Below are positions 24,441 to 34,000 of a DNA stretch of 64,000 nt, in pieces. The stretch lies in the NCBI RefSeq assembly GCF_041053055.1, contig NZ_CP163443.1, forward strand, positions 6,059,001-6,123,000, given 5' to 3'. The number at the start of each line of letters is the position of its first letter. Positions within the stretch are counted from its first letter, which is position 1. Source of the DNA: Streptomyces sp. R41 (GTDB lineage: Bacteria; Actinomycetota; Actinomycetes; Streptomycetales; Streptomycetaceae). Under the pieces are notes generated by a model. The model did not search any database, had not been told where the DNA came from, and saw nothing but the letters and a program-made list of their open reading frames with translations. The position numbers and the translations under genes are program-made.

Positions 24441-24872
24441 TCAGCCGCAGTGGACGTCCGTCCACTGGTCGCCGACCGCCCTGGAGCCGCTGGGAGATGT
24501 CACCCAGCCGCTGACCGTGACGCAGTGTCCGTCCATGCTGGTCAGGCTGACCGGGCCGGCGTACTCGTAGAAGTAGTCTTCCTGCTTCTTGAACCGGTCA
24601 CCCTGCCGGATGGTGACCTTGAGCAACTGCCTCTGCCCGTAGTACTTCCGCGCGACGTTGACCACACAGTTGGTGCCACCGTTGGCGCTCGAGTAGAACA
24701 GGTGGAGCGTGCCCCAGACGGACCCGTCGGTGTCCTTGATGTTGTACGTGTCGATCTCGGAGCCGGCACATCCATAGGCGCCTTGCGCAGCGGCCGAAGC
24801 GGTGGGCGCGGCAGCCAGGCCCAGCCCTGCTGTCGCGGCGAGCGAAACCAGACCGATCAGCAATTTCCGCAC
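24441..24872 (-). CDS. Secreted SapA-like spore-associated protein
   Basis: A 143-residue exported protein with a Sec signal peptide (MRKLLIGLVSLAATAGLGLAA, cleavage near TASAAA). The mature part (WGTLHLFYSSANGGTNCVV, YEYAGPVSLTSMDGHCVTVSG) resembles the Streptomyces spore-associated protein A family, with three conserved-looking cysteines. It is small, beta-rich and extracellular, of unknown biochemical role. The start is GTG 24872 with AAAGGACG upstream. It is monocistronic and converges with fadD over a 100-bp gap. Confidence 0.75.
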   Translation of the reverse strand: MRKLLIGLVSLAATAGLGLAAAPTASAAAQGAYGCAGSEIDTYNIKDTDGSVWGTLHLFYSSANGGTNCVVNVARKYYGQRQLLKVTIRQGDRFKKQEDYFYEYAGPVSLTSMDGHCVTVSGWVTSPSGSRAVGDQWTDVHCG

Positions 24873-24986
24873 GGTGCGTCCTTTCCCTGGGGAGTGGCAA
24901 ATGAGCGCGCCAAATGAATCATGCGGCGCGGGACGCGTGCATCGGATCCCCGGGAACTGGCGTCATCGCGCCACGCCGCTGTCGCC

Positions 24987-25301
24987 TCACGCCACCCCGG
25001 CCGCCCGCAGCAGCGCCGTCACCGCCGCCGCGCCCAGGACCACCACGACGAACGGCGCCCGACGCCACGCCAGTACGCCCCCCACCAGCACCCCGATGGG
25101 CCGCGCCCACCCCGCGAACCCCCGAGCCTCCGTGAACGCCCCCGTGGCCAGCAGCGCCACGAGCAGCACCACCGCACCGGCGGACAGCAACTGTCGTACG
25201 CGTACGGGAAGTTCCACCCGCCCGTGGAGCACCGGCCCCACGAGCCGGAAGGCGTACGTCCCCACCGCGAGAGCCAGGATCGCGGTCACCGCCGGGGTCA
25301 T
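24987..25301 (-). CDS. azlD: AzlD-family small subunit of branched-chain amino acid exporter
   Basis: A 104-residue membrane protein with four hydrophobic segments (AVTAILALAVGTYAFRLVG, LSAGAVVLLVALLATGA, ARPIGVLVGGVLAWR, VVVLGAAAVTALLRAAG). AzlD partners AzlC in exporting branched-chain amino acids or analogues. Its ATG overlaps the azlC stop by 4 bases (ATGA), so expression is coupled. Confidence 0.88.
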   Translation of the reverse strand: MTPAVTAILALAVGTYAFRLVGPVLHGRVELPVRVRQLLSAGAVVLLVALLATGAFTEARGFAGWARPIGVLVGGVLAWRRAPFVVVVLGAAAVTALLRAAGVA

Positions 25302-25975
25302 GACGGCCTCCGGGCCAGAAGTCCCGTCAGGGCCAGCAGCACCGGCACTCCCGGGGGGACGAAGGGAGTCACCGTCAGCGCCAGGGCCGCCCCGGCGAGC
25401 GCGGCGCGGCGTACGCCCGCGTCCTCTCGTAGCGTGGGCAGTACCAGCGACACCAGTACGGCGGGGAATGCCGCGTCCAGCCCGTACGCGTCGGTGTCGC
25501 CGAGCGCGCTTCCGGCCAGCGCGCCGCCCAGGACGCATACGTTCCACACGGCGTACAGGCCGAGCCCGGAGATCCAGAAGGCGGCCCGGCGCCTGGCCAT
25601 GTCGGGCTGAGCCAGCGCGAAGGCGACCGTCTCGTCCGTGACCAGGTGGGCGCCGAGCAGCCGGGTCACCCGGCCCCGGCCCAGTACGTCGGCCACCGCC
25701 AGGCTGTACGCCGCCGTACGGGTGTTGAGCAGCAGCCCCGTCACCGCCGCCGCGAACGGCCCGCCCCCGGCCAGCAGAATCCCCACCGCGCTGAACTGGG
25801 CCGAGCCGGCGTACACCACCAGCGACATCACCACCGGTACCCACACGGGCAGCCCGCCCGCGACGGCGATGGCCCCGAACGACACGCCGACGACCCCGCC
25901 GGCGAGACAGACGAGGGCGACATCCCTGAGCAGGGCCTGGTCGTCGATCACGGGTGTTCGGAGAAGCGAACGCAT
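25298..25975 (-). CDS. azlC: AzlC-family branched-chain amino acid exporter
   Basis: A 225-residue integral membrane protein. VSFGAIAVAGGLPVWVPVVMSLVVYAGSAQFSAVGIL and LLLNTRTAAYSLAVAD are AzlC signatures. It forms the large subunit of the AzlCD exporter. ATG 25975 lies within 20 bp of the divergent promoter of the XRE/cupin regulator, which probably controls it, as is usual for azlC loci in actinobacteria. Confidence 0.9.
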   Translation of the reverse strand: MRSLLRTPVIDDQALLRDVALVCLAGGVVGVSFGAIAVAGGLPVWVPVVMSLVVYAGSAQFSAVGILLAGGGPFAAAVTGLLLNTRTAAYSLAVADVLGRGRVTRLLGAHLVTDETVAFALAQPDMARRRAAFWISGLGLYAVWNVCVLGGALAGSALGDTDAYGLDAAFPAVLVSLVLPTLREDAGVRRAALAGAALALTVTPFVPPGVPVLLALTGLLARRPS

Positions 25976-25987
25976 GTTTTCTACAAT

Positions 25988-26007
25988 GAACAGTGAGTGC
26001 CCTGTTC
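25988..26007. promoter_or_regulatory. Inverted repeat between azlC and XRE regulator
   Basis: GAACAG-N8-CTGTTC is a perfect 6-bp inverted repeat lying one base after a -10-like TACAAT (25982-25987) for the regulator gene. It is 13 bp upstream of azlC. Likely the autoregulatory operator. Confidence 0.6.
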
Positions 26008-26043
26008 GTCAAGGAGAACGATCGTACCGATGGAGCGAACAAA

Positions 26044-26619
26044 GTGACTGACGCAGACGGTGGGCCACCGTCCCGCCTCCCCCTCGACTGGATCGCCGCC
26101 TCGCTACGCCGCGAGCGCACCCGCGCCGGCCTGTCCCTCTCCGAGCTGGCCAAACGCGCCGGTATCGCGAAGTCCACGCTGTCCCAGCTGGAGGCGGCGA
26201 GCGGCAATCCGAGCATGGAGACGATCTGGGCGCTGGGTGTGGCGCTGGGGGTGCCGTTCAGTGCGCTGGTCGAGCCGCCGGCTCCAGCGGTCCAGGTGAT
26301 TCGCGCCGGCCGGGGGCCCACTGTCGCCTCGGAGCAGGCCAATTACGTCGCGACGCTGCTGTCGGCCAGCCCGCCCGGTGCTCGCCGGGACATCTACCAC
26401 CTGCGTGCGGAGCCGGGCGCGGCCCGGGAGTCGGAGCCGCACATCCCGGGCACGGTGGAGCACCTGATCGTGAGCACGGGGAGGGTGAAGGCGGGGCCTG
26501 TCGGGGAGGCGGTGGAGCTGGGGCCCGGCGACTACATGTCGTACCGCGGCGACGTACCGCACGCGTACGAGGCGCTGGAGCCCGGGACGACGTTCGTGCT
26601 CGTGATGCAGCACGTGTAA
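26044..26619 (+). CDS. XRE-family regulator with cupin domain
   Basis: A 191-residue regulator. The N-terminal helix-turn-helix is SLRRERTRAGLSLSELAKRAGIAKSTLSQLEAASGNPSMETIWAL. The C-terminal half (about residues 110-190) is a small cupin barrel (HIPGTVEHLIVSTGRVKAGP, GDYMSYRGDVPHAYEAL) that probably binds an amino acid. It is divergent from azlCD and likely represses it. GTG 26044 is preceded by GGAG at 9 nt. An in-frame GTG at 25993 would sit inside the operator and start without a leader, so it is less likely but not excluded. Confidence 0.83.
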   Translation: MTDADGGPPSRLPLDWIAASLRRERTRAGLSLSELAKRAGIAKSTLSQLEAASGNPSMETIWALGVALGVPFSALVEPPAPAVQVIRAGRGPTVASEQANYVATLLSASPPGARRDIYHLRAEPGAARESEPHIPGTVEHLIVSTGRVKAGPVGEAVELGPGDYMSYRGDVPHAYEALEPGTTFVLVMQHV

Positions 26620-26629
26620 GGACAAAGGC

Positions 26630-26662
26630 AGGAGCCCCGCGACCGGCTGGCGCGGGGCTCCT
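26630..26662. terminator. Bidirectional terminator between XRE and csp
   Basis: AGGAGCCCCGCG and its exact complement CGCGGGGCTCCT are separated by a 9-nt loop, with a T and GGGT following. It stands between convergent genes, 11 bp after the XRE stop. Confidence 0.85.
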
Positions 26663-26715
26663 TGGGTACTGCTATCCGTTCCGGATCAAAGCATTGGGCT
26701 CATGGAGCCGAAGGC

Positions 26716-26919
26716 TTAGAGCGGAGTGACGTTCTCCGCCTGCGGGCCCTTCGGACCCTGCGTGACGTCGAAGGAAACCGACTGGTTCTCTTCGAGAGAG
26801 CGGAATCCGCTCGCGTTGATCGCGGAGTAGTGGACGAAGACGTCCGGGCCGCCGCCTTCCTGGGCGATGAAACCAAAGCCCTTTTCGGCGTTGAACCACT
26901 TCACGGTTCCGGTAGCCAT
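26716..26919 (-). CDS. Cold-shock protein (CspA/ScoF type)
   Basis: A 67-residue single cold-shock domain that binds single-stranded RNA/DNA. RNP1 is KGFGFI (residues 13-18) and RNP2 DVFVHY (26-31). AAGGAGGG precedes ATG 26919. The region upstream on this strand (26920 to about 27065) is a long leader: a TAGGCT -10-like hexamer is at 27066-27071 and a strong hairpin at 27000-27030, as expected for temperature-regulated csp transcripts. Confidence 0.93.
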   Translation of the reverse strand: MATGTVKWFNAEKGFGFIAQEGGGPDVFVHYSAINASGFRSLEENQSVSFDVTQGPKGPQAENVTPL

Positions 26920-26999
26920 AAGCCCTCCTTGGGCCCAAAGGGTTGCCCTGCTCCAGAACCTGCGATTGTGTAAACAACTGCATACGTCTGAAAACGACG

Positions 27000-27030
27000 A
27001 GAGCCCGCGGTCACATGCTCCGCAGGCTCT
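27000..27030 (-). promoter_or_regulatory. Hairpin in the csp 5' leader
   Basis: Read on the minus strand, AGAGCCTGCGG pairs with CCGCGGGCTCT across a 9-nt loop (one U-G pair). A second small stem CGTC/GACG with a U-rich loop follows at 26986-27000. Both lie 70-110 nt before the csp start. They may be an RNA thermosensor or attenuator. Confidence 0.5.
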
Positions 27031-27071
27031 GTACTGCAAGGGAAACCAAACTGCAACTTGCGGCGAGCCTA

Positions 27072-27239
27072 GCACGCAGGCAGCCGAAAGCAATAGAGGG
27101 CAAGATCACGTCACCCGGATGTTTGACCCCGGTCGGGGATGGGTTGACGTCGCGGTGTCACAAGGGTTGACACGAGGGGTCGAGATAGTTTCCGAAACCA
27201 CTCCGGCACCCTGAAGCCTGCACCGTACCCCATGGGGTC
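27072..27239. other. Divergent csp/mqnA promoter region
   Basis: No gene is seen. Towards mqnA there are three TTGAC motifs (27124, 27144, 27167) each followed by a G/C-rich stretch, and a small palindrome GTTTC-C-GAAAC at 27189-27199. These could be -35 elements or repeated operator half-sites; none pairs well with a -10 at 17 bp. Confidence 0.3.
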
Positions 27240-28100
<861 letters not shown>

Positions 28101-28146
28101 GAGTCCTTCGGGTCCTGAGGCTCGGGCGTTTGCGGCGGCGCTTACG

Positions 28147-28168
28147 GCACTACCCTGCTGGGCAGTGC
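28147..28168 (+). promoter_or_regulatory. Palindrome over a -10 box before a kinase gene
   Basis: GCACTaCCC-TGCT-GGGcAGTGC is an inverted repeat with one mismatch. It includes TACCCT, a possible -10 element, and is followed by the ribosome binding site GGGGGAGGG. Candidate operator. Confidence 0.4.
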
Positions 28169-28197
28169 GTCCGGTGCGTACGGGGGAGGGATGAGCT

Positions 28198-29916
28198 GTG
28201 AGCGCCATGCAGCCGCTCGGAGGCGACGAACCCACGGTCGTGGGGCCCTACCGGCTGCTCGGCCGGCTGGGCTCCGGCGGCATGGGGCGCGTCTATCTGG
28301 GCCGCAGCGCGGGCGGCCGTACGGTCGCCGTCAAGATCGTGCACCCGCACTTCGCGCTCGACGAGGAGTTCCGCGCCCGCTTCCGCCGCGAGGTCGAGGC
28401 CGCCCGGCGGGTGGGTGGCGCGTGGACGGCCCCGGTCCTGGACGCGGACCCGGAGGCGTCGGTCCCGTGGGTCGCCACGGGGTACGCGGCCGGTCCTTCG
28501 CTCGCCGCCGCCATCGCCGACAGCGGCCCCCTTCCGGTGCATTCGGTACGAGTCCTCGGCGCCGGCCTCGCCGAAGCGCTCTCGGCGGTCCACGCGTTGG
28601 GCCTCGTCCACCGCGACGTCAAACCGTCCAACGTGCTGCTCACCCTCGACGGTCCTTTGCTGATCGACTTCGGCATCGCGCGGGCCACGGACGGCACGGC
28701 GTCGCTGACCTCGACGGGCGTCTCCGTGGGCTCCCCGGGCTACATGTCGCCCGAGCAGATCCTCGGCAAGGGGGTCGCCGGGGCGGCGGACGTCTTCTCC
28801 CTCGGCGCGGTCCTGGTGTACGCCGCGACGGGCGAGTCGCCCTTTCCCGGGGACTCCTCCGCCGCTCTCCTCTACAAGGTGGTGCACGAGGAGCCCCGAC
28901 TGGGCGCCATGGAAGGGGAGTTGCGCGAGCTGGTGTCGGCATGCCTGGCGAAGGACCCGGGCGCGCGCCCGACGCCCGACGAGGTGGCGGTCCGGCTGGC
29001 CCCGCAGGGCGCTGCCCGGCTGGTGACGGCGGGATGGCTGCCGGGATCCCTGGTGGAACAGGTGAGCCGAAGCGCCGTACAGCTGCTGAACCTTGAGGCG
29101 ACGGAGGCGGCGCCTTCAGGGCCGGTGGGGTTCAGCAGCCCTTCGGTGGAGGCGAGTTCAGACGCAGGGGTCGAGGCAGGGACCGGAGTCGCGAATGGTG
29201 CCGGGACCGGGGTGCCCGTGTCCGGCGGGGTGTTCGGGCCGCCGCCCGTGATGCCCGCGCAGGCAACGGGCGTACCGGATCAGCGGCAGCCGCAGGACGT
29301 CGTGCCACCGCCCCCAAGCCACCCGGGCAAGGTCTCCGTCAGCGTGGCCGCGACCTCCGTACCCGGTGCGAACGGCCGGGGCCGCAGGATGAGTTGCACG
29401 GTCGCCCTCGCCGTCGCGGGAGCGGTGGCGGCTGTGACGGTGGGCTCGGCGTTCCTGTTCGACCTGCTGCCGGGCGGCGGCGGGTCCAACGACGCGAGCA
29501 GCTCGGGGGGCGGCGCGCACCCCTCGGCCAGCGGCAGCGCCCCAGGCGCCGGGGAGCAGCCGTCCGCGATCCCGGCCTCCTACCTGGGCACCTGGGAGGG
29601 CGACGGCCTCGCCCTCGGCGGCACCCTTCCCATGGGCACCTTCCGCGTCACCGTCCACCGGGCCGCCGTGGGCAAGGAGTTGGGCACCTTCCGCCAGACC
29701 GACCAGATCGGCGGCATCTGCGACGACGTACTCATCCTCAAGAAGGTCACGAAGAAGCAGCTCGTCGTCACGAGCGTGGCCAACGAGTCCAACCGCGATG
29801 TCTGCACGAAGGGCGAGCACGAGGTGCGGCTGACCCCTGTCGGGGGCGACCTCAAGTTCGAGCAGGACAACTCTGAGGCGGGGGATCCGGTGGCGCGGAT
29901 GGCGAAGGTCAAGTAG
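28198..29916 (+). CDS. Transmembrane Ser/Thr protein kinase
   Basis: A 572-residue Hanks-type kinase. Glycine loop LGSGGMGRVYLG (about 24-35), lysine in VAVKIV, HRDVKPSN near 139, DFGIAR near 157 and SPGYMSPEQ make a complete catalytic domain. A Pro/Ala-rich linker leads to one helix (VALAVAGAVAAVTVGSAFLF, about 401-420). The extracellular tail from about 460 (YLGTWEGDG, GICDDVLILKKV, DVCTKGEHEVRLTP) is a small beta domain with two cysteines. It lies 1.1 kb from an EccC-type ATPase with an FHA-like domain; a kinase-FHA pair is plausible. It overlaps the next, convergent gene by 8 bp. Confidence 0.88.
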   Translation: MSAMQPLGGDEPTVVGPYRLLGRLGSGGMGRVYLGRSAGGRTVAVKIVHPHFALDEEFRARFRREVEAARRVGGAWTAPVLDADPEASVPWVATGYAAGPSLAAAIADSGPLPVHSVRVLGAGLAEALSAVHALGLVHRDVKPSNVLLTLDGPLLIDFGIARATDGTASLTSTGVSVGSPGYMSPEQILGKGVAGAADVFSLGAVLVYAATGESPFPGDSSAALLYKVVHEEPRLGAMEGELRELVSACLAKDPGARPTPDEVAVRLAPQGAARLVTAGWLPGSLVEQVSRSAVQLLNLEATEAAPSGPVGFSSPSVEASSDAGVEAGTGVANGAGTGVPVSGGVFGPPPVMPAQATGVPDQRQPQDVVPPPPSHPGKVSVSVAATSVPGANGRGRRMSCTVALAVAGAVAAVTVGSAFLFDLLPGGGGSNDASSSGGGAHPSASGSAPGAGEQPSAIPASYLGTWEGDGLALGGTLPMGTFRVTVHRAAVGKELGTFRQTDQIGGICDDVLILKKVTKKQLVVTSVANESNRDVCTKGEHEVRLTPVGGDLKFEQDNSEAGDPVARMAKVK

Positions 29917-30517
29917 CCGTCGGTTCAACTGCTCGGCGCCGCTTGTCGTACAAGCCGTAGGCCGTGATCAGCAGCACCGCGCCAACGACAGTCGCGGCCA
30001 GGCCCACGAGGGACACGTAGGGGTAGCGGCGGCTGATCCAGCAGTACTCGCCGGCCGACGAGCAAAAGCCGTACCGGTGACTGCGCTTGGGATGCCAGGT
30101 CTGCATGGCGACGGCCGAGACGATGACGGCCAGGGCCGCGCCAGGGAGAGACAGCGCGATCCATGGCAGCGAACGAACCTTGTTCGTCTTCCACTTCATC
30201 CGCGTCAGCGGCGCCCCGAAGAGGAGCAGCGAGACGGGGAAAACCAGTCCGGCCGAGACGGCGAAGCCGTAACCACCGCCCGGCCAATTCGGTGCGACCT
30301 CGTGCCAGAGGTCACCGGCCCACGCGAGCGGCCCCACAACCAACGCGGTGATGACACCCACGGCGATCAGGAGGACCAGGGAGGCGAAGCCGAAGGCCCG
30401 CGCACGCTTCCAGCGCCGCTCCCGAGGGGCCGCCGCGGCCTTCCCGCCTGGCACGTGGTCGTACCGGAGAGAGGCCTCCGCCGCGCGCTGCAGCCTCCGC
30501 TTCGCCGAACCACTCAC
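29909..30517 (-). CDS. Four-helix membrane protein, unknown
   Basis: A 202-residue protein with a basic N-terminus (KRRLQRAAEAS, RERRWKRARAF) and four predicted membrane helices (SLVLLIAVGVITALVVGPL, AVSAGLVFPVSLLLFGAPL, WIALSLPGAALAVIVSAVAM, LVGLAATVVGAVLLITAYGL). A short outside loop carries two cysteines (YGFCSSAGEYCWISRRYPY). I do not recognise the family. GTG 30517 is chosen because GGGGAG lies about 10 nt upstream; an in-frame GTG at 30544 is possible. It sits between two kinase genes. Confidence 0.65.
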   Translation of the reverse strand: MSGSAKRRLQRAAEASLRYDHVPGGKAAAAPRERRWKRARAFGFASLVLLIAVGVITALVVGPLAWAGDLWHEVAPNWPGGGYGFAVSAGLVFPVSLLLFGAPLTRMKWKTNKVRSLPWIALSLPGAALAVIVSAVAMQTWHPKRSHRYGFCSSAGEYCWISRRYPYVSLVGLAATVVGAVLLITAYGLYDKRRRAVEPTAT

Positions 30518-30632
30518 CGGACCTGCTCCCCTCACCAGTCCCACCCATCACTACTGTGTCTGCGATAGCGAACACCATCACGCGCATCGCACGCACCGCA
30601 ATCCGTACAGCGACAACGGGGAAGGCCCGACC

Positions 30633-31015
30633 ATGGAGACACTGCAGCCGGACGATCCACGGGAGTTGGGAAGCTACCGGTTGCAAGACTGGGTGCGGGC
30701 GGCATGGGCCGGGTGTATCTGGCCCGTTCGCCCGGCGGACGCACGGTCGCGGTGAAGGTCGTACGCCCGGACCTGGCCGCGGACGGCGACGGAGCCCGAC
30801 GCGCGCCCACGACGTTCCTGCGTGCGGGAGCGACCCTGTACGGCGCTTCCTACTGGGACGAGGGCGGCATCTTCGCCATGGAGGCGAAGACCGGCAGGTC
30901 CCGCTGGGTGTTCAACGACAACAAGGGGCCGGGTGAGCCCTGGCGGGTGGCCATCTCCGGGAACCGGCTGCTGGCGACGCACGGGTTCGAGATCTACGCG
31001 CTGCCCGCGGTGTGA
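30633..31015 (+). pseudogene. Ser/Thr kinase-PQQ gene: frameshift plus internal deletion
   Basis: It starts like a kinase (ATG 30633, METLQPDDPRELGSYRLQ), but in the glycine loop the frame shifts. The continuing frame gives LGAGGMGRVYLARS (30690-30730) and VAVKVVRPDLAADGD. It then jumps directly to a C-terminal beta-propeller end (GATLYGASYWDEGGIFAMEA, GRSRWVFNDN, LLATHGFEIYALPAV). The HRD/DFG catalytic core, membrane helix and most PQQ-like blades are absent. The original was probably a 600-700-residue kinase with an extracellular PQQ propeller. No functional kinase can be made. Confidence 0.75.
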
Positions 31016-31022
31016 ACGCGGG

Positions 31023-31052
31023 CCCCGGCCCCGGGAGTCACCGGGGCCGGGG
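31023..31052. terminator. Bidirectional terminator between kinase relic and eccC
   Basis: CCCCGGCCCCGG and its exact complement CCGGGGCCGGGG are separated by GAGTCA. The hairpin ends 4 bp before the eccC stop (minus strand) and 7 bp after the relic stop. Confidence 0.85.
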
Positions 31053-31056
31053 GAGC

Positions 31057-34000
31057 TCACATGGGGGTCGTGACGGTGAGCGGCTCTCCGTCCCCGAGGT
31101 GCAGCAGGCCCTTGCCCGGCGCGACCGGTCCGCCGACCATGCTCCGGTTGGTACGGATGCCGATCAGCTCGCCCGCGGAGGAGTCCTGCGGGGAGAGCAG
31201 GATGCCCCGGCGGCCCTTCTTCATCTCGACCTGCCAGCCGGAGAAGCCGCTGCACACGTCTTCCTCGTCACCGGCGATGACCAGGGCGAGGCCGCGCTCG
31301 CCGCCGCGCTGGACGATCCGCTTGAAGACGGTCTCGGCGTCGCAGTCCTCCAGAACCTCGCCGTCGTCGACCAGGACCACGATCGGTTCCTCGGGCGTGG
31401 CCGAGTCGATGGCCTCCCGCAGGTCGTCGCTCTCGATGTCGTCCTCGTCGAAGACCTTCAGCACGCCTTCCTGGCCGTCGAGTTCACGCAACGGCGAGGG
31501 GCGAGGGGCGGCGACGACGAGACGTACGCCTTGTGCCAGATAGGACCGGGCGAGGTTCATCAGCGTCGTACTGCGGCCCGACTTGGCCGGACCCGCGACG
31601 ACGAACGTCGGCACGCCCTGCGAGAGGTCGGGTCCGAAGCCCATGATGTCGTCGCCACCGATGCCCACCAGACCCCACAGCTTGGAGCGTGAGGCCTCCG
31701 CGTCGCGCATCTCCCAGGCGTCGTTGAAGTTGATCCGGGTGGGCAGGACGTCGACGCGGAACGGGCGGCGGCCGCGCGGAAGTTGAGCGTCCCGCGCGGT
31801 CGCGGCCTCGCCGATCGCGGCGATCGCGGCGGCCTGACCCTGACCCGTGGAGTCCTCGGTGAGCAGGGCGAACTGGGTCTCGGTGCCATGCTCGTTGCGG
31901 TAGCCGCGGCCCGGCGGGATCTCCTCGGGGATCTTGCGGGCGTTGATGCCGATCAGCGAGAAGTCGGAGCGGTCGGCGAGCCGCAGACCGTACTTGTCCT
32001 CGGTGAGCGAGCCGATCCGAGTGGAGAGGATCTGGCGGTCACCCGTCATCACCATGTGCAGGCCGACGCTCGCGCCCTCCCGCATCATCGCGGTCAGCTG
32101 GTCCGTCAGATCACCGTGGTCGTACTCGCCGAGTGTCGGCAGCCAGCCCTCCCACCGGTCGAGCAGCACGACGATGTGCGGGAGCCGCTCCTCTTCCGGT
32201 GCGGCGGACCGCTGCTCGCCGATGTCGGCGAAGCCCTTGTCGGCCAACAGGTCCTGGCGGCGGGTGAGTTCACCCTTCAGCCGGGCGATGAGGCGCACCA
32301 CACGCTCGGTCTGGTTACGGCTGACGACGGCACCGCAGTGCGGCAGCCGGGTCAGCGCGTTGAGCGCGCCGTTGCCGCAGTCGATGCCGTAGAGGTGGAC
32401 GTCCGCGGCGGAGTGCGTGCGCGCCAGCGAGCCCGCGATGGTCCGCAGGATCTGCGAGCGGCCACTGCGCGGCGCACCGCCGATGAGGAGGTGCCCGAAG
32501 GAGGCGAAGTCCACGACGACCGGGCGGCGGGCCTGGTCGGCCGGCAGGTCCTCGACGCCGTACGGGGCGGGCGGCAGCTTGCCGGGTCCGCCCGCGAAGG
32601 CGGGCAGCTGGATCTCGTCGAGCAGCAGTGTCTCGGAGAGCGCGGGCAGCCAGGGGCTGTGCTGGGCCGGGATGCGGAGGATCTGGTTGGCCTCGCGCAC
32701 CGCGTCCACCAGCACCTTGAGGTCGGTGATCTCCTCCTCCTCGCGCGCCTCGGCCTTGGGCTTCACCAGCGCGGCCCGCCCCAGGTCCTCCCAGCCGAGC
32801 GGTCCCGCCCAGGGGGCGAGCAGCGTCGGATCGGCGGCACCGGGACGGCGGCCACCGACCCGGCCCGACTGGAACGGCACCAGCGAGGCGTGCCCGAGAC
32901 GGACGTACGCGCGGCCCGGCGTGCTCTTGGAGATGTGTCCGGCCTCGGGGGAGTCGATGACATCGCTCGACTCGCCGCCGTCGGTCACGCGCAGGGCGAT
33001 ACGGAGGTTGGTGTTGGCGCGGATCTCGGGGGAGACCACACCGCTCGGCCGCTGGGTGGCAAGGAGCAGGTGGATACCGAGCGAACGACCTCGCTGGGCG
33101 ATGTTGACCAGACCCGTCACGAAGTCGGGCAGGTCGCGCACCATCGAGGCGAACTCGTCGATGACGATGAGGAGTCGGGGAACGGGCGGGTGCGAGGGAT
33201 CACGGCGTACGAGGTCCTGGTAGTCCTCGATGTCCTTGGCATCGGCGGCGGCGAGGATGTGCTCGCGCCGCTTCAGCTCGGCTCCGAGCGACTCCAGGGC
33301 GCGCTCGACGAGATGGGCGTCGAGGTCGGTCACCATGCCGACGGTGTGCGGGAGTTTGACGCAGTCCTTGAACGCCGAGCCGCCCTTGTAGTCGACGAGC
33401 ACGAACGTCATGTTCTCCGGCGTGTTGGCCACGGCCAGCGACGCCACGATGGTCTGCAGCAGCTCCGACTTACCGGAACCGGTCGTACCCGCGATGAGAC
33501 CGTGCGGCCCGTCCCGGCGCATGTCGATGCCGAACGGCCCGTCGTACGACTCACCGATGACGGCCATCGTCGACTGGCCGCCCATCCGCCACCGCGCGGT
33601 GATCGCGTCGCTGGTCGGCGGCTCCAACTGCAGCACGTCGAGCAGCCGGCTGGCGCCCGGAAGGGCCGAGTCCTCGGTCTCGCCGCTGATGTCGCGAAGG
33701 GGGGACAGGGCGCGCGACAACCGCCCGCACCAGGCCGCGGAGACGAAGTCCGGCCGTACGTTGCGTACGCGGGCGATGCCCGTCTGCTGGACGCGCAGCC
33801 GCAGTTCGAGCGCCTTGTGCGCACCGGAGTGGGAGTCGTCGGCCTCGGCGGCGTGCCAGGCGTGGAAGGAGGGGAAGCCGCCGGGGGCTGCGGGTGCGCT
33901 GTGGGCGACCTGCTGCGGGGTCGCGTGCTCCTCGGGTTTCGGCTCCGCGATGACGATGGCCTGGCACTCGCCGGGCAGGAACCGCTCCTCGGCGTCCAGG

